Assembly: GCA_963969495.1 (NCBI GenBank)
Contig: OZ018323.1
Span: forward strand, 69,089,720 to 69,153,719
Length of the DNA: 64,000 bases
Reading direction: 5' to 3'
Source of the DNA: Ceratothoa steindachneri
Taxonomy: Eukaryota > Arthropoda > Malacostraca > Isopoda > Cymothoidae
Both the position numbers and the translations under genes were made by a program. Position 1 is the stretch's first letter. Every line of letters begins with the position of its first letter. Below are positions 1-9,485 of this stretch, one piece after another. The notes beneath the pieces were generated by a model that was not told where the DNA came from, ran no database searches, and worked only from the letters and a program-made list of their open reading frames with translations.

Positions 1-46
1 TGATAGGCCCTTGTGGCTTTTGTCATCAATGAATGTTATGAATTTG
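1..46 (+). mobile_element. 3' terminus of a CR1-like LINE, cut by window edge
   Basis: The first bases match the conserved 3' end of the CR1 elements elsewhere in this window (minus strand at 19.07-19.13, 19.20 and 49.39 kb; plus strand at 26.67 kb). All share the block 'GATAGGCCCTTGTGGCTTTT' followed by a GTCATC motif. Only the last ~45 bp lie in the window; the body would lie to the left. The match to the internal copies is direct. Confidence 0.75.
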
Positions 47-59
47 ATAGGCTTCTTGG

Positions 60-1440
60 GGGCAAACGGGTGCTGTATTAGGGTATGGAGCCTATAAGGA
101 GGTCTTTGCTTCAATGGCACGTCTGAACACACAAAGGCAGCTGGGGCAGATGATGTCGTGGCGGAGGTGCTTAAAAATTGAGGTGGTTGTGTTATGGAAT
201 GGGTGTGGTGTTTGTGTTGTAAGGCTTTTGAAAGTGGAACATTGACTGTGGAATGAAAGAATGCTCTGATAGTACCATTTGTATAAAAGGAATAGGAGAA
301 ATATGAATATAAAAACTACAGTGGAATAAGACTGGAGTGTTGTAGAGTAGGTATAATATGGGCAAATTCTGATTGAGCATGAAAGAAAAATGGTTGAATG
401 AATGGTAGAGGATGAGTAAAGTGGGTTTAGAACGGCTTGAATGTGTTTAAAACGAGTTTCCATGATGGATCTGAACAAATTGTATGAGGATGTAGATAGG
501 AAAGAGTTATGGCAGGGTTCAGAGATTGCTGGAATTGGTTTGTAAACTGTTTGGTGGTGTGAAAAGTAAGGTGTCCGTTTGGGGAAAAGATGGCCAAGGT
601 GGTTTGATTTAAGTGATGTGTGGTGTCACGATGGCAGATTAAAATATTTATTTATGGATGGAGTGATGAGAAATGTACGAATGGGAATGATGGTCAGAGG
701 TGTGAGATAGATGAGGAATGGTGAAGAATGGGTGCACTTTATGGTGAGTGCTGATGACCTGGTCTTAATATCTAGGGGATATGTAATGGGTGATTTGTTT
801 GACGATGCATGTGTCCTGCAGAGGCTAAAAATAAATGCAGAAAAAAAGTGAAGCAATGGTGTTTGAAGTGGAAAATTTTTTTTTGGGGGGAGTGTCAGTA
901 GAGCTCATAGTGTAGCTCTTGAATAAATGCGACATTTTAAATATATTCTGATTGATAGTGGCGCGAGTGAGGCAAATTGCGACCACACAGATTTAAATGG
1001 TAGAAAAGTCTCATGGGCGATCAGAGTGTGAGTGAGTTCTAAAGGTTTGAGTGTGGAACGTGCTATAAAAAGTTGTATGAGAGTATGCTGGTGCTAACGT
1101 TGCTATGTAGGAGTGAGGTGATGATCTGGGAGGAAAAAGAAAGTAAGAAAGAAATGTAAATGGACAATTAGAGGAGAATGCTAAGTGGGAAAAGGCTAGA
1201 ATGAATAAGGAACGAATGACTAAGAGGTGTGTATATATTGTGATGGTAAGAATTAACGCCACGTTACTGAGGTGGGGTGGGCATGGCAGACAATTAGATG
1301 TCAGGAGAGAATATACGAGCGAGTGTACTGGTGGAAAAAGTGTTGGGAGAACATGTAATTTATGTGCTGATTGTGTGAATGAAAGATATTTGGGATTCAC
1401 CGAGACAAGTGATGGAGATTTGGATGCTGAGATTGCCAAA
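60..1440 (+). pseudogene. Decayed RTE-like LINE: reverse transcriptase and C-terminal domain
   Basis: A plus-strand translation, broken by many stops and frame changes, follows the order of an RTE-like reverse transcriptase. KAAGADD-VVAEVLK at about 134-178 corresponds to the GKAPGPD block at the end of the RT linker. A block near 225-240 reads AFESGT, followed by a KNYSGI block (usually N-RGIS). A degraded ADD catalytic motif (SADDLVLIS) is near 746-772. The region around 1346-1396 (GRTCNLCADCVNERYLG) corresponds to the GRPRKRW-x-D C-terminal tail. This type of element is very common in decapod genomes; that placement is from memory of the family, not a search. No open frame survives, so it cannot encode an enzyme. 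A different RTE-like tail follows at 1580, so two elements abut here. Confidence 0.6.
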
Positions 1441-1462
1441 AAAATCAAAGCGGGATGGTATA

Positions 1463-1577
1463 ATTGGAAGAAGATCTGGAATAGTATGGGACAAAAAGAT
1501 TGGAAGAAGATATCTGGAATACTGTGGGACAAAACGATTGGAAGATGACATCTGGAATACTGTGGGACAAAAAAATT
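1463..1577. repeat. Short tandem repeat, three 36-38 bp units
   Basis: Three consecutive units each begin 'ATTGGAAGA', pass through 'TCTGGAATA' and end 'GTGGGACAAAA' or close to it. The first unit is 36 bp and the next two are 38 bp. The array lies exactly between two RTE-like remnants, so it may be a junction or a 3' tail expansion. Confidence 0.85.
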
Positions 1578-1579
1578 AA

Positions 1580-2066
1580 CATAAGGACAAAGGGGAAAGT
1601 GTATGAGACAGTGGTTAGACCAGCACTGTTATACGGAGCGGAAACGTGGGCAATAAAGAAGACCCAAGAGAGAGAGCTGGAAGTCACCGAGATGGAGATA
1701 CTGAGTTGGACCTGTGGAGTTAAGAGGATGGATAAAATCCAGAATGAACGAATAAGAGGAACAATAAAAGTGACAGAAATTTCCAAGAAAATACAAGGAA
1801 AGAGACTACTGTGGTATGGGCACGTGTTGAGACGAGAGAATGAGTAGGGAAGAGGGTGATGCAGATGGAAGAGAGGGGAAATCGTAACCGTGGAAGGCCG
1901 AAAAGACGTTGGGTGGAACCTATTAGGGAAGACTTGGAATTCCGGAAAGGGACTCGCGAGAGGAGACACGCGGCCGAACCGGACCGAACAAGTGGCGAAG
2001 GCTTGGCAGAAACGCCGACCCCACGTAACAGTGGATAAAGGTGAAGAGAAAGAAGAAGACGAAGAT
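1580..2066 (+). pseudogene. RTE-clade LINE, C-terminal tail of reverse transcriptase
   Basis: The plus-strand translation reads VVRPALLYGAETWA, then RMDKIQNERIRG, then LLWYGHVLRRE, then GRPKRRWVE. This is the characteristic C-terminal region of RTE/BovB-type LINE ORFs, downstream of the RT palm, in the usual order and spacing. Near 1843 the frame is lost: a TAG stands where a tyrosine codon is expected (RREE-Y-VGKRVM), and VGKRVMQMEE resumes one frame over. The catalytic RT domain is missing, so this is a 5'-truncated copy, which is usual for LINEs. It ends in a GAA-rich stretch near 2045-2066 that may be the element's 3' tail. It differs from the remnant at 60-1440 and looks less decayed. 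Confidence 0.8.
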
Positions 2067-2309
2067 TGTGTGAATGAAAGAAAAGGAAAAGCGCGATGCG
2101 CGAGTGGATTACATTGGATGATAGGTGTGCGTGGAGGTGGTTGCAAGGGGGCATGCTTGTGGCCCCTTGCGAGACGCTACAAAACCCTTATGGGGGTGGA
2201 CCGAATGATGGGTGGCCTCGTGATTAATAGGACATAGAGCGACATTCTCAGAGGCGAACAGTTTTAGTGGCGCTGATGAGCGCGGACACCACTTTGTGAG
2301 AAGCTGGAA

Positions 2310-2385
2310 TTTGGAAACCAACGAGGGCATCGCTGTCAAGATTTTTTAAGCGAGGTTTGTAAAGAAAGTGGGGAATTCTGGGAAA
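2310..2385 (+). repeat. Dispersed repeat family A, partial copy
   Basis: Contains 'GAAACCAACGAGGGCAT' followed ~30 bp later by 'TTTGTAAAGAAAGTGG'. Both blocks recur in the same order on the minus strand at 3.5 kb and 50.2 kb, and the second at 61.8 kb. Only the left part of the family is recognisable here. Confidence 0.5.
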
Positions 2386-2422
2386 GCAAAAGGGCACGAA
2401 GGAACAGAACCCAAGGATTAGA

Positions 2423-3178
2423 AAGAGGGGACTATGTGGTGGGGGGAGTTGGGCAATGAGGGGAATGTGTGGCGAGGGGACTTTGTGATGAAGGAACAAA
2501 TGTCGCGAGGAGACTGTGTGATGAGGGAACTATGTGGCGAGGAGACTGTTGGGGGAGGGAACTATGCGGCCAGGGGACTAAGTGGCGAGGAGACTATGTG
2601 ACAAGGGGGCTATGTGGCGAGGGGACTATGTGGCGAGGAGACTATGTGGAAAGGTAAAAGTGATGAGGAAACTATATGGCGAGGGGACAGTGTGATGAGG
2701 AAACTATGTGGCGAGAGGACAGTGAAATTAGGGAACTATGTAGCAAGGAAACTGTGTGGTGATGGAACTATGTGGGGAGGGGACAGTTTGGTGAGGAAAC
2801 TATGTGTCGAGGAAACAGTGAAATGAGGGAACTATGTGGTGAAGGGATTGTGTGATTAGGGGACTGTGCGGCGAAGGGATTGTGTGATTAGGGGACTGTG
2901 CGGCGATGGATTATGTGCCGAGGGGACTAGGCGGTAAAAGAGCTATGTCGCTATGAGACTATGTGATAAGGCGAATATATTGTGAAGGGATTGTGTGATA
3001 AGAGAGGTATGTGGCGAAGGGACTGTTTGATGTATGAACTATGTGGCGAGGAGACTGTTGGAGGAGGGGAACTATGTAACGATGGGACTATGGGGCGATA
3101 GGATTGTGTGATGAGGTGGCTATGTGACGAGACGACTTTCTAATGAGGGATTATATGTGCTATGTGGCGGGGGCAAGA
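2423..3178. repeat. Minisatellite, ~16-bp unit
   Basis: Imperfect tandem copies of a 16-bp unit close to TATGTGGCGAGGAGAC fill ~750 bp. Copies near 2590-2660 are the most uniform, and copies toward both ends are more divergent. The plus strand is G-rich and C-poor. Open frames through it (Arg/Gly/Trp-rich) are a by-product of the repeat. Confidence 0.9.
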
Positions 3179-3269
3179 CAACCACAACCTGCCCTCACAA
3201 TAAAGGTAGGTTCCCATAACTGGTGAAGTTAGGTGCACTGAAGATGTGCGGAAGTAGCGTAGCGCGATA

Positions 3270-3560
3270 CATAGGAGACTACTTGGCGCGTACAAGAAGG
3301 GGCGCAACTCTCCCTAAACCTGCCCCACTATCCAATTCATCCGAAATGCGGTGGTCGAATAACCTTCCCTCCTTGCCCCAATGTGCACCCTGTCGCAGCT
3401 GACATCTGTAGGGATGCGTTTCCCCCAGGCCCCAATACCCGCAGGTGAATCTCCACCTTATATATCTTCCACGCATTTTCGTTTCCCTTAACTTCACCAC
3501 TTCCTTTACACATCTCTCCTTACAAACTTTGAGGCGGATATGCCCTCGCTGGTTTCTTCT
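3270..3560 (-). repeat. Dispersed repeat family A, longest left-hand copy
   Basis: Read on the minus strand from 3560: 'GAAACCAGCGAGGGCATAT', then 'AAAGTTTGTAAGGAGAG', then 'AAAGGAAGTGGTGAAG', then 'GTGGAAGATATATAAGG', and further on 'CAGATGTCAGCTGCGACA'. The same ordered blocks occur at 61.78-62.05 kb (plus), 50.04-50.26 kb (minus), and in part at 2.3, 33.96 and 54.74 kb. There is no clear coding potential and I do not recognise the family by name. Confidence 0.65.
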
Positions 3561-4015
3561 TTAATTAAATGGAAATCCAGGTGAAGAATTAGGCCGTCTT
3601 AAAATTCAGAGGGATACCGGGGAGTCTCCCGACCTGATTCCTGATTATTGCACACATTCATGGGATTATTATACAAGAAAATGAAATCGTGATCTAATTA
3701 AAGAACATCGAACCTGTTCATAGGATTATTACAAGGAAGAACGGCCTCCGAAAGAAGTGACACCATTCATTTTAACCATAGACGTACTACATTTTGTTCC
3801 CACTTACGACGCACAACGTACATCATGGATGTCATAGTTGCATTATTCGTTTTACACAAGTGAGGTAACTCATTAGTATCTTACGACACGCAGCTGACAC
3901 CATAGAGGTCGTATCATAATCACCCACACAAGGGATCTGTAATATATTTCTAATACATTGATAATAAAGGACAACGGTCTTGGAATCTCAGTTCTGCGTT
4001 TCCTGCGTGATTTTC
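3561..4015. other. Unassigned single-copy-looking DNA
   Basis: I see no open frame with protein character and no tandem structure. A short phrase near 3657-3668 and 3719-3730 ('TTCAT-GGATTATTA') occurs twice ~60 bp apart, a weak hint of an old duplication. Confidence 0.4.
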
Positions 4016-4320
4016 AATTTCTAGTATACCAATTTATCTATTTATTTTATTTATGTGATCATCATCTATTTATTTAATTCATAAGACTACCAATTTATCT
4101 ATGTAATGCATTTATTATAAGGTTATAATCTACCACTTTATTTATAAGTATATATAATAACCATTTTATTCACATGTTTCATTAATAAGATTATACTAAT
4201 TTATGTTTATTTTTAAAAATGCAATCTACCCATTCATCTAATTATTTAATTTTTACTAATATAGCCTACCCTATTTATTTCTATACATCATAATAAAAAT
4301 ATAGTCTACTAGTTCATCTA
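4016..4320. repeat. AT-rich degenerate tandem repeat
   Basis: A phrase like 'CTACCAATTTATCTA' followed by T/A-rich spacer and 'ATAAGATTATA' returns roughly every 45-60 bp, heavily mutated, across ~300 bp. The period is irregular, so it is an old array or AT-rich slippage product. Confidence 0.5.
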
Positions 4321-4339
4321 TTGGGTCATTTTGGCAACG

Positions 4340-4802
4340 GGCGCGGAAGCGAATTAAGCGTTCGAGGCTATCGCGCGGTTAAGATTAGGCGAAGAGGTTC
4401 GAGGCTAGTAGTGTGAGTACACCCTGTACTTTAGGTTAGGTTAGGTTTTGGAGCAATGAACTGGCGCCAACTTCTCGCAGAAAGTTTTTCCAATCAGTTA
4501 TGGCGTCTGTTGACATTTTAAGATCTTTGACACCAAAAACGGTAGTTGTAAAACCTTTGCACAATGCGTTAATAAAATAAACAATTGTCTCAGAATATAA
4601 CTTTGATTTTTTAACCAAGTGCCTTTTCGCAATCCAACACTGATATTGCATTCACACTTATCACAGCGTCAACGGCAACTCGAAGATGCTAATGAAAGAT
4701 TCCTAATATGTTGATTTTGGAAAGTCGCTGGCCTACCCTAACCTAACCTTAGCCTCGCCATAGTCTCGCCATAGCCTCGAACGCCTAGTTCGCTGCCAGG
4801 CC
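4340..4802 (-). mobile_element. Merlin-like DNA transposon remnant flanked by inverted repeats
   Basis: Left arm 4349-4370 (starts GCGAATTAAGCG, ends TTCGAGGCTA) and right arm 4772-4793 (starts TAGCCTCGAACG) are inverted copies matching at 20 of 22 positions, with weaker similarity beyond. Just inside lie inverted telomere-like runs: (TTAGG)3 at 4431-4445 and (CCTAA)2 at 4737-4746. A minus-strand fragment of a Merlin/IS1016-type transposase sits between them. At ~460 bp it is too short to be complete, so this is an internally deleted copy. I did not find a convincing target duplication. Confidence 0.55.
4436..4651 (-). pseudogene. Merlin (IS1016/ISXO2-like) transposase N-terminal fragment
   Basis: A 71-residue minus-strand open frame contains KSKL near residues 15-18, then a segment ending LKMSTDAITDWKNFLREV near residues 44-61. 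Merlin and ISXO2-like transposases carry the same pattern between the zinc-ribbon and the catalytic domain: a 'KSKL-x-L' strand, then a helix-turn-helix 'MS-x-x-T-(I/V)-x-DW-x-x-F-x-REV'. The upstream zinc ribbon and the downstream DDE catalytic core are absent, so it cannot be active. Assignment is by motif pattern; a profile search would settle it. Confidence 0.6.
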
Positions 4803-6230
4803 TCGTCCGAAAAAGAAACTATCTATTTAACTAATTGCCAATCACTAAAAATAATTTACCTCACTAAATGCGAACAAAAACTATTGTCAACTATTCCACT
4901 ACAAGTCATATACCACAACGCTGGGAAGTTATTAAAACCGGAATGAAGATAATTATTTCCTTTGGGAGGTTATTTGGTATTTTTACGATGTTTCCCCAAA
5001 GAATTCCACTTTTATTGTTAGGTTTTTTGTATTTGGTCTTTTATTTATTTTATTTTTTTTAAGAGAATTCCAGTTTATTGTTATCGAAACGCGTCGGCCA
5101 ATAGGAAATCAAGTTGCTCAGAAGTGGGCGTGGCTACGGAAGTTATAGTTGGGGAAAAACTCTTCGGAGCAGCTCACTTAAACCACACCTGTTCCTTAAT
5201 TGTTTACCCCGGCCCCAAAGGAAGAAAGCAGTACCGGTTGAATTTACCGAATTATCGATTTTCTTATGTGAGACCTGAGAAATTGTAAACGAAGGACAAT
5301 TACTGAGACGCGCTGTCCACAATTACCGGTAATGATACGCAATTGGGCTTATTTTTTATAGGATAGATTGACACTTTACTCCCTCGAATAGGAAGGAAAA
5401 GACACGGAAGAAGTGTAAGACTGGGAGAACAGGCCCTTAAAAGAGAGGAAAGGGGAAATGGAAGAAGAGTAAGATTAGGAGAACAGGCATGTACGAAACC
5501 CCAAAACACATAGTCCCTATAAGAGAAAAAAAGGGGGAAATTTTGTAATCTATGAAACACCTATGTAAAAAATATGTCTGTAAATCTAGTTAAATCGTAA
5601 GCATATGATCTAGACGCTCTAGAATGCTGTTGTGGAAGGGAGTACCGTAATAAGGGGGGGGGGAGAGGATTAGCCCTTTAAGAGGAGGTTTGTTGGAGCT
5701 TCTACTGTCTATGAGGCATTATGTCGCAAAGTTGCCACATGACCACTGTATAGTTCTCACGCTTTCGGAAACTGAAATAATTAACGTGGATTTTTAATTA
5801 CAGACTCGTCAGAAAACTCATCGCAACACTCACATCACTACATTTCTACGGGAGAAGTCTACATAGACATGACACATACATTCAATAAGTATTCCAGCAA
5901 AACGCCTTAGTTGGTGTACATGTGTGTGATTGTGAGAATAGTTTTAGTCGCGTACACATTCGGAGAATTCTTTTTGTTAAGTAGCGAAAACACAACTGGT
6001 CACTCGCTCACGGGTGTTTTTAATGGTCAAATGGTGAAGTTGGTCTATATGTAGGTTTTGTAGCATATATACCGTTCTCGCGTATCGAAAAAGGCGAATA
6101 ATCCCTGATATGACTCACTAGGTGGTGAAACCATGCACACGAACCCCTTAATCTGCGAAGGCAGTAAGAGAAGTTGGTTGGTGAGGATCCCGTCAAGTCA
6201 CTCCGGCTAGTTCACGTCAAAATGTGTATG
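4803..6230. other. No gene recognised; mixed AT-rich and unique sequence
   Basis: Short open frames here (4868-5062 plus, 5300-5560 minus) are hydrophobic or low-complexity and lack recognisable motifs. A run of G at 5656-5664 and a T-rich stretch near 5040-5060 are the only compositional features. Nothing supports a promoter or exon. Confidence 0.4.
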
Positions 6231-6424
6231 AAATATGAGCGCTATGTGTGATGAGTAAGAGAGGGGAGATGTAGTGCCTATAAGAGAGATTGTATGATTT
6301 TTTTATGTAAAGCGAACATGAAAGTGAATGAAGAGTTTATGTGGGATCAGGTGGGACGCGTAGTAGTAAGAGAATTCCTGCTGTGGCTGTGCTATTGAGT
6401 GACGAATGGTATGATGCAAATATC

Positions 6425-7130
6425 TGAGGTGAATATGTGAGCTCTAGAATTATTTGGGTGAAAATGTGTGTGGCTTTAGTGTATGTTCTTTGCAATTATA
6501 GACGTGAGATTAAGAAAGAAAAGTCCTGGAATAAGTTGGGACGAGTAGTGGATGAATATTGGACCTGGGAAAATAAAAATAGACAGATAGGGATTTTCTA
6601 TGCTAAGGCAAACTTGTGTGTAGCAAGGGCATTCATTCAACACAAAGTTGAAGCATGTGTTGTATGTGAAGGCTGTGAGAGGCATGAGTATGGGAGCATC
6701 TGACCACATGATTATGTTATGCAAGGTTAAATGGATTGGTGCAAGAACGAGAAAACACAAGGGAGGTTGAAACCGACGAGAGAATCAAACGTGAAAGACT
6801 GTTGAATCAGTGAAATAAGAAAGAATGTGTGAGAAAGCTTGAGAGCAAGAGAAGGGATGTATGTATGAACATAGGGACAGAATGATGATATGGAACGCGC
6901 TGTAAAGAAGCTAGAAATTTACTTGCAAAAGATTCTAGTGAAAGTAAAGATGACGGGGATGTAATGCGAGAATGCAAGATGATATCGATTTCTTTGAGTG
7001 TGAAAATTGGGTGATGTATCTAGATGAAGACCTGAAATGGAAAATGTTAGGGATTTTAAAATATTGAATGATGCGTTCGACATGGGATATACGAGAAAAG
7101 TGGGACGGAGTGAACACGGAAAAGAGTAAG
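6425..7130 (+). pseudogene. RTE-like LINE endonuclease domain remnant
   Basis: The plus-strand translation reads SRIIWVKM, then LGRVVDEYW, then NLCVARAFIQHK, then after a frame change GASDHMIMLCKVKW (near 6690-6735). This matches the APE-type endonuclease domain of RTE-like decapod LINEs: a strand with (S/V)(R)(V/I)(I)W, a 'N-x-x-VGN-x-F' block, and the catalytic SDH motif followed by an alternating hydrophobic strand. The SDH residues survive. Downstream text (ESLRARE near 6840) fits the linker to the RT. Stops and frameshifts are frequent. The RT domain is absent here, so this may be part of the same family as 60-1440 but is not contiguous with it. Confidence 0.55.
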
Positions 7131-7193
7131 GATGAGATTATATATTAAATTATGGGGAAAACTCACAAAGTGTCACGTAAGTAAGCAGTAAAT

Positions 7194-7262
7194 GCAACAA
7201 ATCCCACAAGGAAAATAAAATGAAGATTTCAAGTACTTTCGAATTATATTTCAAGTTCATTA
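7194..7262 (-). repeat. Foldback-family arm (TTCGAAAGTACTTG motif)
   Basis: The reverse complement reads 'TTCGAAAGTACTTGAAATC' followed by 'TTCATTTTATTTTCC' and 'TTGTGGGATT'. The same ordered blocks occur at 60.98-61.06 kb (plus) and form both arms of the palindrome at 47.28-47.40 kb. This single arm suggests a solo or half copy. Confidence 0.6.
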
Positions 7263-7479
7263 TCAAAGAATGACGAAAACAACAAAAAACTAATATAGAA
7301 GCAAAGTGAAGAGGAGAGAGAACGCTCAAAATAAGCGATTAAACCAATCATTACATTTTATATCTTAATCCTGTTTTGTCTGTTTCAGATTGATTGATTG
7401 ATATCATGGCTGTCTATAATATAGAAACAGGAATTATAGGTAGTGTATAATTGTGCTAGAGAATGTATAAGTGTAGAAG

Positions 7480-8410
7480 GTATATAAGCACGGATTTCAC
7501 CGAGATTCAATAAGGTGACATTCTGTATTATTGGGGTAAGAAGGCTTTTAGTACTGGAACTGTCCTTGGTCCCAAAAGTTATGGACGTCCAGCAACACGA
7601 GTGTCATGTTGAGACACTCGGGGCATAATGAACCAGGTCGCCTCATATACCCAGTCCAAGGTCAGAAGAATTACGAAACTAAATTTGAGATTGAAACCAT
7701 TTAAATCGTTATATGTAAACGAGTTGTTAGATGGGAATGTGGACGTCTTGAAGGTGCTTGCAAATCTCTTTTACCAAGATTTGCAGCAGAGTCAAAAAAG
7801 AACTTATTTCTTTTCGCATAACTGTGCGATTTGCCTGAGCAGTCGAAGCGGAGAAGTTAATATATGGTGTATGAAAACCCCACATTATTATGAAGAAATT
7901 GGACAACATCCTCCAAACTTGATGGTAGTAGACAGCAATTTCTGCAAATTATCTTTGGCAAATAAATTTTTAACAAGTGTTAATTCCATTGCTTCTCTGA
8001 CCAGGCTTTAAGAATGGTTTATTCAAGAGCTGCGTTTGAGGGAACATAAAGAGTCAGCAAATTTTCAACAAGATGGAGCACCGACACATTTTGCCCTACG
8101 GGTAAGAGAATTTCTGAACATGGGATTTAGTGGACAGAGGATTGCAGGTGGATCCTACATGGTATATCCTCATCGAAGTGCAGACTCTTAATGTCTTGTG
8201 ACAATTCGCTCAGGGGCGTAGTGAAAGGCAAAATTTTGAAACTTCGCTTACATGGGGTAGCCAACAAAAAACGGCCATTAGAGACTCCCTCCTGAAAATG
8301 CAGCCATCAACATGGAAGGAAATATACCAATGAATATTTGGGGAAAATCCAATTCTGTGGTGATAATGTAGGAAAACATACGGGCATTATTTAAAGGGAG
8401 TTGTTCGGGA
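7480..8410 (+). pseudogene. IS630/Tc3-like transposase, decayed
   Basis: From about 7540 the plus strand translates GTVLGPKSYGRPATR (HTH linker with GRP-R box), then LRLKPFKSLYVNEL, then after a stop near 8010 QQDGAPTHFALRVREFL near 8065-8120. This is the usual order of Tc3/IS630-type transposases, where the second catalytic Asp is in QQDGAP-H; it is kept here. The first, normally in WSDE, is replaced (SHNC near 7822). The third, normally in PRSPDLTPLD, is in a broken block (PHRSADS then stop). At least one in-frame stop and several frame changes follow, so it is dead. I could not fix its terminal inverted repeats. Confidence 0.65.
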
Positions 8411-8546
8411 ATTTTGAGCTTACCCTGTAAATGTATCGTAAATTATAATTGTACAGATAAACCAAAATATAGTTATAAGATTTTGAATAGTAGAATATCT
8501 CAGGAGTCACTTGACTGTTAGTAAATCCTAAGGTTTGAGTTTGATA

Positions 8547-9483
8547 CGAGGGGCGGTCAATAAGTTTTGCAATTCGGATATAAAGAAACGAGATATGAGG
8601 AAAAGTGTTTTATTATTTTTCAATATAACTACCCTCGACTTCAATGCACTTGCGCCACTTGTCCCTGAGGCTTCGAATTCCCGACAACGAGAAATCTCCC
8701 GACTGCTGTTCAATCCACTCCTGGACGGCGAGCTGGACATCTTCATCGTCCCCAAACCGGAGTCCACACAGTGCAGCCTTGAGCTGGCAGAATAAAATGT
8801 AGTCGCTAGGGGCAAGATCTGGACTGTAAGGGAGATGGTTAAGCTCCTCGAATCCGCACTCGCGCAGGGCAGCTCGTGCAACTCTGGCTTTGTGGACTTT
8901 GACGACGTTGAAGTAGACAATCATGCGGCATGAGATTTATAGGGACCCAACGGGCACAGACCTTGCTCATAGCCAAATTGTCGTGGATGATGTTGATAAC
9001 ACTTTCATGTGATATTCCAAGTTCTCGCTCGATTTCTTCGACCTTCACCCATCGATTTTCAAGGATCATCCTCTCCACACGAGCCACATTGTCTTCGTTG
9101 GTCACGTCTGACGGGCGTCCTGGACGGGGGTCATCTTCAAGGGACTCACGACCATGGTGGAACTCCCTATTCCAGCGAGCAATGGTTGCATAGGAAGGGA
9201 CGGTGTCAGTGTACACTGCAACCATGCGTTCATGGATCTCTTTTGCATTCTTGCCTTCCTCGGTCAAAAATTTGATCACTGCGCGGTGCTCAACCTTCTC
9301 CATTGTTGAAAAATTTGTGACTAACAATCTGCGATCAGCTACTGCTTCTTAAATATAAGAGGCAGGAGCGTGCGGCTGCACGTCCTGACTTGTCATAACT
9401 TGTCCTAACACCCCCACAAACAGCCATAAACCCCTTCCTCTGTTTTGCCCTACCGATTCGCAAAACTTATTGGCCGCCCCTCA
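8547..9483 (-). mobile_element. Mariner element with intact ends, internally deleted
   Basis: The ends are clear inverted repeats. The left end starts CGAGGGGCGGTCAATAAG at 8547, and the right end, read inward from 9483, starts TGAGGGGCGGCCAATAAG. Both are flanked by TA (8545-8546 and 9484-9485), the standard mariner target duplication. The element is 937 bp, against ~1.3 kb for full-length mariners. The minus-strand transposase has lost its middle third, so this is a non-autonomous deletion derivative. Ends this well kept mean it was probably mobilised in trans or is fairly recent. Confidence 0.9.
8613..9327 (-). pseudogene. Mariner transposase with central catalytic deletion
   Basis: The minus strand starts near 9327 (likely MEKVEHRAVIKFLTEEG, 8 codons into the frame). 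It has the first HTH (KNAKEIHERM), the WNREF linker, the GRP box (DDPRPGRPSD) and the second HTH (IERELGISHESVINIIHD), then KVCARWVP. From there the frame shifts and jumps to VHKARVARAALRECGF and LNHLPYSPDLAPSDYILF, ending VEGSYIEK. The family normally has ~130 residues between these points, carrying the first Asp (TGDE) and second Asp (HDNA); both are gone. The last Asp of the DD34D triad (PSDY) remains. The protein can at most bind DNA. Confidence 0.9.
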
Positions 9484-9485
9484 TA

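Noticed and set aside
1201..1548. A 115-codon plus-strand gene
   Set aside because: It lies across the C-terminal remnant of an RTE-like LINE and the 38-bp repeat; no separate gene is supported.
1445..2146. 233-codon minus-strand open frame
   Set aside because: Antisense shadow of RTE-like LINE sequence on the plus strand; composition is Ser/Pro/Phe-rich and without motif.
4431..4445. Interstitial telomere (TTAGG)n
   Set aside because: Only three units, mirrored by two inverted units at 4737-4746, inside the arms of a transposon remnant. More likely part of the element.
5090..5145. CCAAT and GC-box-like words suggesting a promoter
   Set aside because: No downstream open frame or exon-like signal; chance matches.
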